From assembly GCA_019638625.1 (NCBI GenBank), contig JAHBTK010000002.1, forward strand, positions 434,001-498,000: a DNA stretch of 64,000 bases, read 5' to 3'. A model generated the notes under the pieces. That model was not told the DNA's origin and ran no database searches. It saw only the letters and a list, made by a program, of their open reading frames with translations. Within the stretch, counting starts at the first letter, position 1. Each line of letters begins with the position of its first letter. This document shows, one piece after another, positions 61,623 through 64,000 of this stretch. A program made the position numbers and the translations under genes. The DNA is from Chitinophagaceae bacterium. Lineage in GTDB: Bacteria; Bacteroidota; Bacteroidia; Chitinophagales; Chitinophagaceae.

Positions 61623-63185
61623 CTATGCTTCCGGAAGAAGGTATCCTGCTGCGGTTTCTTTGAAAGAATTGATTTCCCGGGTTATCCAGCGTTCATCTTT
61701 CCCCATTTCCTTTGCCATAAGGGCGGCTGTAGCCGGCGCGGCGTCGATGGCGGCCTGCGCGTCGAGAAATAACAGCCTGATGCGCCTGGCAAGCACATCT
61801 TCCACCGTCATTGCCATTTCATTCCTTACAGCCCACACCACCCGGGCTTTCGTGTATGGGTAACTGTTATGCAATTTTTCAGACAGTCCGGGTTGCGCCT
61901 TCATTAATGCATAAATATCGTTGGCACAACTGCCATAGGAAAACAAGAGGTCATCTTTTTCAGGCAGCGACTTTGCTCCATAGAGGGGTAAGGTTTCGGT
62001 AACACATGCCTTCCTGGGAAGCTTTCCTGCAAAAACAGCATTGTCTACGGCCTCCTTCCCCATTTTCCGGTAGGTGGTCCATTTGCCGCCGGTAATGGTA
62101 ACCAGTTTACTTTTAGTTACGGCAATTACATGGTCTCGTGGCACCATAGCCGTATTCTTCTGCCCCGGCGCTTTCACCAGCGGGCGAAGCCCGGCGAAAA
62201 CCGCTTTAATATTCCTTCGGGTGATCCCTGAGTTCAGGTAACGGTTAATATTTCTGAAAACGAACTCGATTTCTGTTTCCAGCGCCCTGGGTTCGAAGTC
62301 TATTTCACGGATAGCTGTATCGGTGGTGCCGATAATTATTTCATTTTGCCAGGGCACGGCGAACAGTACCCGCCCGTCATCCGTTTTAGGAATCATCAGG
62401 GCATCTGTGCCCGGGAAAAATTTTTTATCCACTACCAGGTGAATGCCCTGCGAAGGGGAGACAATTGCAGGCTGGTTTTCATCATCCATTTGCAGGATAT
62501 CATCTACAAAAACACCGGTAGCATTCACCACCACTTTTGCTTTTAATTCATACTCCCTTCCGTTCAACACATCTTCTGCATATACACCATTCACCACGCC
62601 ATTCTCTTTCCTTAGGTCTGTCACCTCCATATAGTTCAGGGTGGCAGCCCCCTGCTCTGAGGCTGTCTGGGCCAGGCAAAGCGCCAGTCTTGCATCATCA
62701 AACTGTCCGTCAAAATAGAGAACGCCCCCTTTCAAATTCTTAATTTCCAGTGCCGGCAACTTTTCCGATATGGTTTTCCGGGACAGGAATTTTGTTTTTC
62801 CGATGCTCAGTTTGCCGGAGAGAAGATCATATATCTTCAGGCCTGTACCATACATAAACTTCTCCCATAAGCTATATGCCGGCAATATGAAAGGTTGAAT
62901 ACGCGTAAGGTGTGGTGCATTTTTCAAAAGAATACCTCGTTCTTTTAATGCTTCCATTACCAGTTTGATATTACCCTGCGCCAGGTAACGCACACCACCG
63001 TGTACCAGTTTGGTAGCCCTGCTGGAGGTGCCTTTTGCAAAATCGAATCGTTCCAGGAGCAGGGTTTTATATCCCCTGGACGCAGCGTCTACTGCCGAAC
63101 CCAGTCCTGTGGCGCCACCTCCTATAATAATGATATCCCATTCTGATACTTCCTCCAGTTGTTTCAGCATCGCATCACGCTGCAT
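61623..63185 (-). CDS. glpD: Glycerol-3-phosphate dehydrogenase (FAD-dependent)
   Basis: Oxidises glycerol-3-phosphate to dihydroxyacetone phosphate and passes electrons to the quinone pool at the inner membrane. The FAD-binding fold opens the protein (IIIIGGGATGLGSAVDAASR, about residues 15-34). The GlpD signature RATKLVHGGVRYLAQ follows, with KVVVNATGVFVDD and TGGKWTTYRKMG further on. The C-terminal ~120 residues match the GlpD cap domain. At 520 residues the length is typical. It lies 22 bases after the stop of the gene upstream on the same strand and may be co-transcribed with it. Confidence 0.94.
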   Translation of the reverse strand: MQRDAMLKQLEEVSEWDIIIIGGGATGLGSAVDAASRGYKTLLLERFDFAKGTSSRATKLVHGGVRYLAQGNIKLVMEALKERGILLKNAPHLTRIQPFILPAYSLWEKFMYGTGLKIYDLLSGKLSIGKTKFLSRKTISEKLPALEIKNLKGGVLYFDGQFDDARLALCLAQTASEQGAATLNYMEVTDLRKENGVVNGVYAEDVLNGREYELKAKVVVNATGVFVDDILQMDDENQPAIVSPSQGIHLVVDKKFFPGTDALMIPKTDDGRVLFAVPWQNEIIIGTTDTAIREIDFEPRALETEIEFVFRNINRYLNSGITRRNIKAVFAGLRPLVKAPGQKNTAMVPRDHVIAVTKSKLVTITGGKWTTYRKMGKEAVDNAVFAGKLPRKACVTETLPLYGAKSLPEKDDLLFSYGSCANDIYALMKAQPGLSEKLHNSYPYTKARVVWAVRNEMAMTVEDVLARRIRLLFLDAQAAIDAAPATAALMAKEMGKDERWITREINSFKETAAGYLLPEA

Positions 63186-63207
63186 ATAATTTCTACTTGT
63201 GAGTTTG

Positions 63208-64000
63208 TTAGTCTTCTTTTTTCCGGAAACGTATTGTTCCGCTGGTTTTTTCGGTTGAGCTTATATACACTTCATGTCTTTTTCCCCCAATGGTGGCAAC
63301 CATCAAAGCCGTATTGGGAGGGATGGCGCCCAGGTTGTCTGCATACATTATCAACTCATTGTCTTCCAGGTTGGGGTCGAGCTTCACTTTAATTGTAAGC
63401 GGTTTGTCTGTAAGGCGCTGCCGCGACAGGATCATTTTATTGTTAAAATAAACCGTAATGGTATCTCCGTCAATTTCCCCATTGTCATAAAAGTCAACGC
63501 GAAACTCTTCATAGTTGGGAACCTCTATCGTTTTTAATACCTTCTTATCCCTTTTTCCGTAAGGCTGCATTGATGGCGCAACAATATCCGGTAGTTTTTT
63601 TCTTGCCGTATCGGTCTTTATTCTTTCGGGTACCTGGGATATCTTGGCTTTTGTTTCGGGTTTCTCGGCTGGCTTGGTAACAGGCTTTTTTGCGGCGGCA
63701 TTGCCGGGAGATGCAGCCGGCTTCTTAACCGGCGGGGAAGTTGTTGTTCCGGATTTATTATCAGGCTTCTGTTGCAGGGCTGATGGTTTTTGTGCCGGGG
63801 TGGTGGTTTTGGCTACCGGTGGATTGGCCCTAGGGGGCGCCACCTTTGTAAGCATCTTTCTTTCCAGCTCTGTACTGCCAAAGCCGCAATCAGATGGTCT
63901 GTATCCACGCCACCTGCCCACCAGTTTTTCTGATTTACCCTGTTTTAAGAATGTAAGGATATGTGTTTGAAGGCAGTCGCTCCAGCCGGGTGGTGTATTG
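63208..64000 (-). CDS. Proline/lysine-rich protein with C-terminal beta domain (5' end outside window)
   Basis: The reverse-strand frame is open without a stop to the window edge, so the N-terminus is missing; the GTG at 63921 is probably internal. The visible part starts with a segment containing GWSDCLQTHILTFLKQGKSE and WRGYRPSDCGFGSTELERK. A long low-complexity linker rich in Lys, Pro, Thr and Ala follows. The last ~110 residues (from about IEVPNYEEFRVDFYDNGEID) are a compact beta-rich domain with GDTITVYFNNKMILSRQRL and GGKRHEVYISSTEKTSGTIR. I do not recognise a named family. The linker suggests a cell-envelope protein. Confidence 0.75.
   Translation of the reverse strand, partial: NTPPGWSDCLQTHILTFLKQGKSEKLVGRWRGYRPSDCGFGSTELERKMLTKVAPPRANPPVAKTTTPAQKPSALQQKPDNKSGTTTSPPVKKPAASPGNAAAKKPVTKPAEKPETKAKISQVPERIKTDTARKKLPDIVAPSMQPYGKRDKKVLKTIEVPNYEEFRVDFYDNGEIDGDTITVYFNNKMILSRQRLTDKPLTIKVKLDPNLEDNELIMYADNLGAIPPNTALMVATIGGKRHEVYISSTEKTSGTIRFRKKED

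Noticed and set aside
1..64000. CRISPR array, tRNA, rRNA, prophage or complete insertion sequence
   Set aside because: No regularly spaced repeats, cloverleaf patterns, phage genes or transposase genes were seen in any gap; only decayed fragments and small palindromes.

Overview
The window looks like chromosomal DNA of a Bacteroidota bacterium, most likely from the Chitinophagaceae. The reasons are three SusC/SusD pairs, a FecR-type sigma/anti-sigma switch, lipoprotein signals, TAnnTTTG-type promoters, a LytS-like kinase with a propeller sensor, and the absence of strong Shine-Dalgarno sequences. This placement is inferred from gene families, not from a marker-gene tree. No tRNA, rRNA, CRISPR array or intact insertion sequence was seen.

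Layout. 0-6.6 kb: two membrane fatty acid desaturases (the first fused to a surface-repeat domain), a 2-methylcitrate dehydratase (prpD), a Cu/Zn superoxide dismutase lipoprotein (sodC) and succinyl-CoA ligase beta (sucC). 6.7-12.5 kb: a TonB protein, then a reverse-strand SusC/SusD pair with no enzymes beside it. 12.9-16.4 kb: a metallophosphoesterase, a glycosyltransferase and glycyl-tRNA synthetase. 16.7-21.8 kb: a second SusC/SusD pair. 21.9-25 kb: a sterol-desaturase-family protein, a frameshifted DUF2809 gene, an intergenic patch of small relics, fabI and a decayed SusD 3' end.

25-48 kb is the accessory core. Two ceramidase-like secreted hydrolases flank a lipoprotein dehydrogenase with a c-type cytochrome tail. 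An ECF sigma factor, a FecR anti-sigma and an STN-type SusC/SusD pair follow. After these come an acetylesterase, an amidohydrolase, a polysaccharide deacetylase, a beta-lactamase-fold serine hydrolase, two secreted proteins I cannot name, and an SGNH hydrolase. No clear glycoside hydrolase or polysaccharide lyase is visible, so the locus reads as an esterase/amidase-rich, sigma-controlled uptake system. Its substrate cannot be read from sequence. Relics at its edges and inside it (SusD, amine oxidase, swapped C-terminal tails) show repeated gene turnover.

48.6-51.6 kb carries the anaerobic ribonucleotide reductase operon on the reverse strand. A 56-codon gene between nrdD and nrdG, overlapping both, carries the glycyl-radical motif that the nrdD chain lacks, so the enzyme seems to be split into two polypeptides. 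52-64 kb: a PolX-family protein whose polymerase aspartates are gone but whose PHP nuclease motifs remain, a large sensor kinase with its LytTR regulator, a small secreted protein, an orphan LuxR-type regulator with a palindrome at its promoter, an FMN-dependent glutamate-synthase-like protein, glpD, and a proline/lysine-rich protein cut by the window edge.
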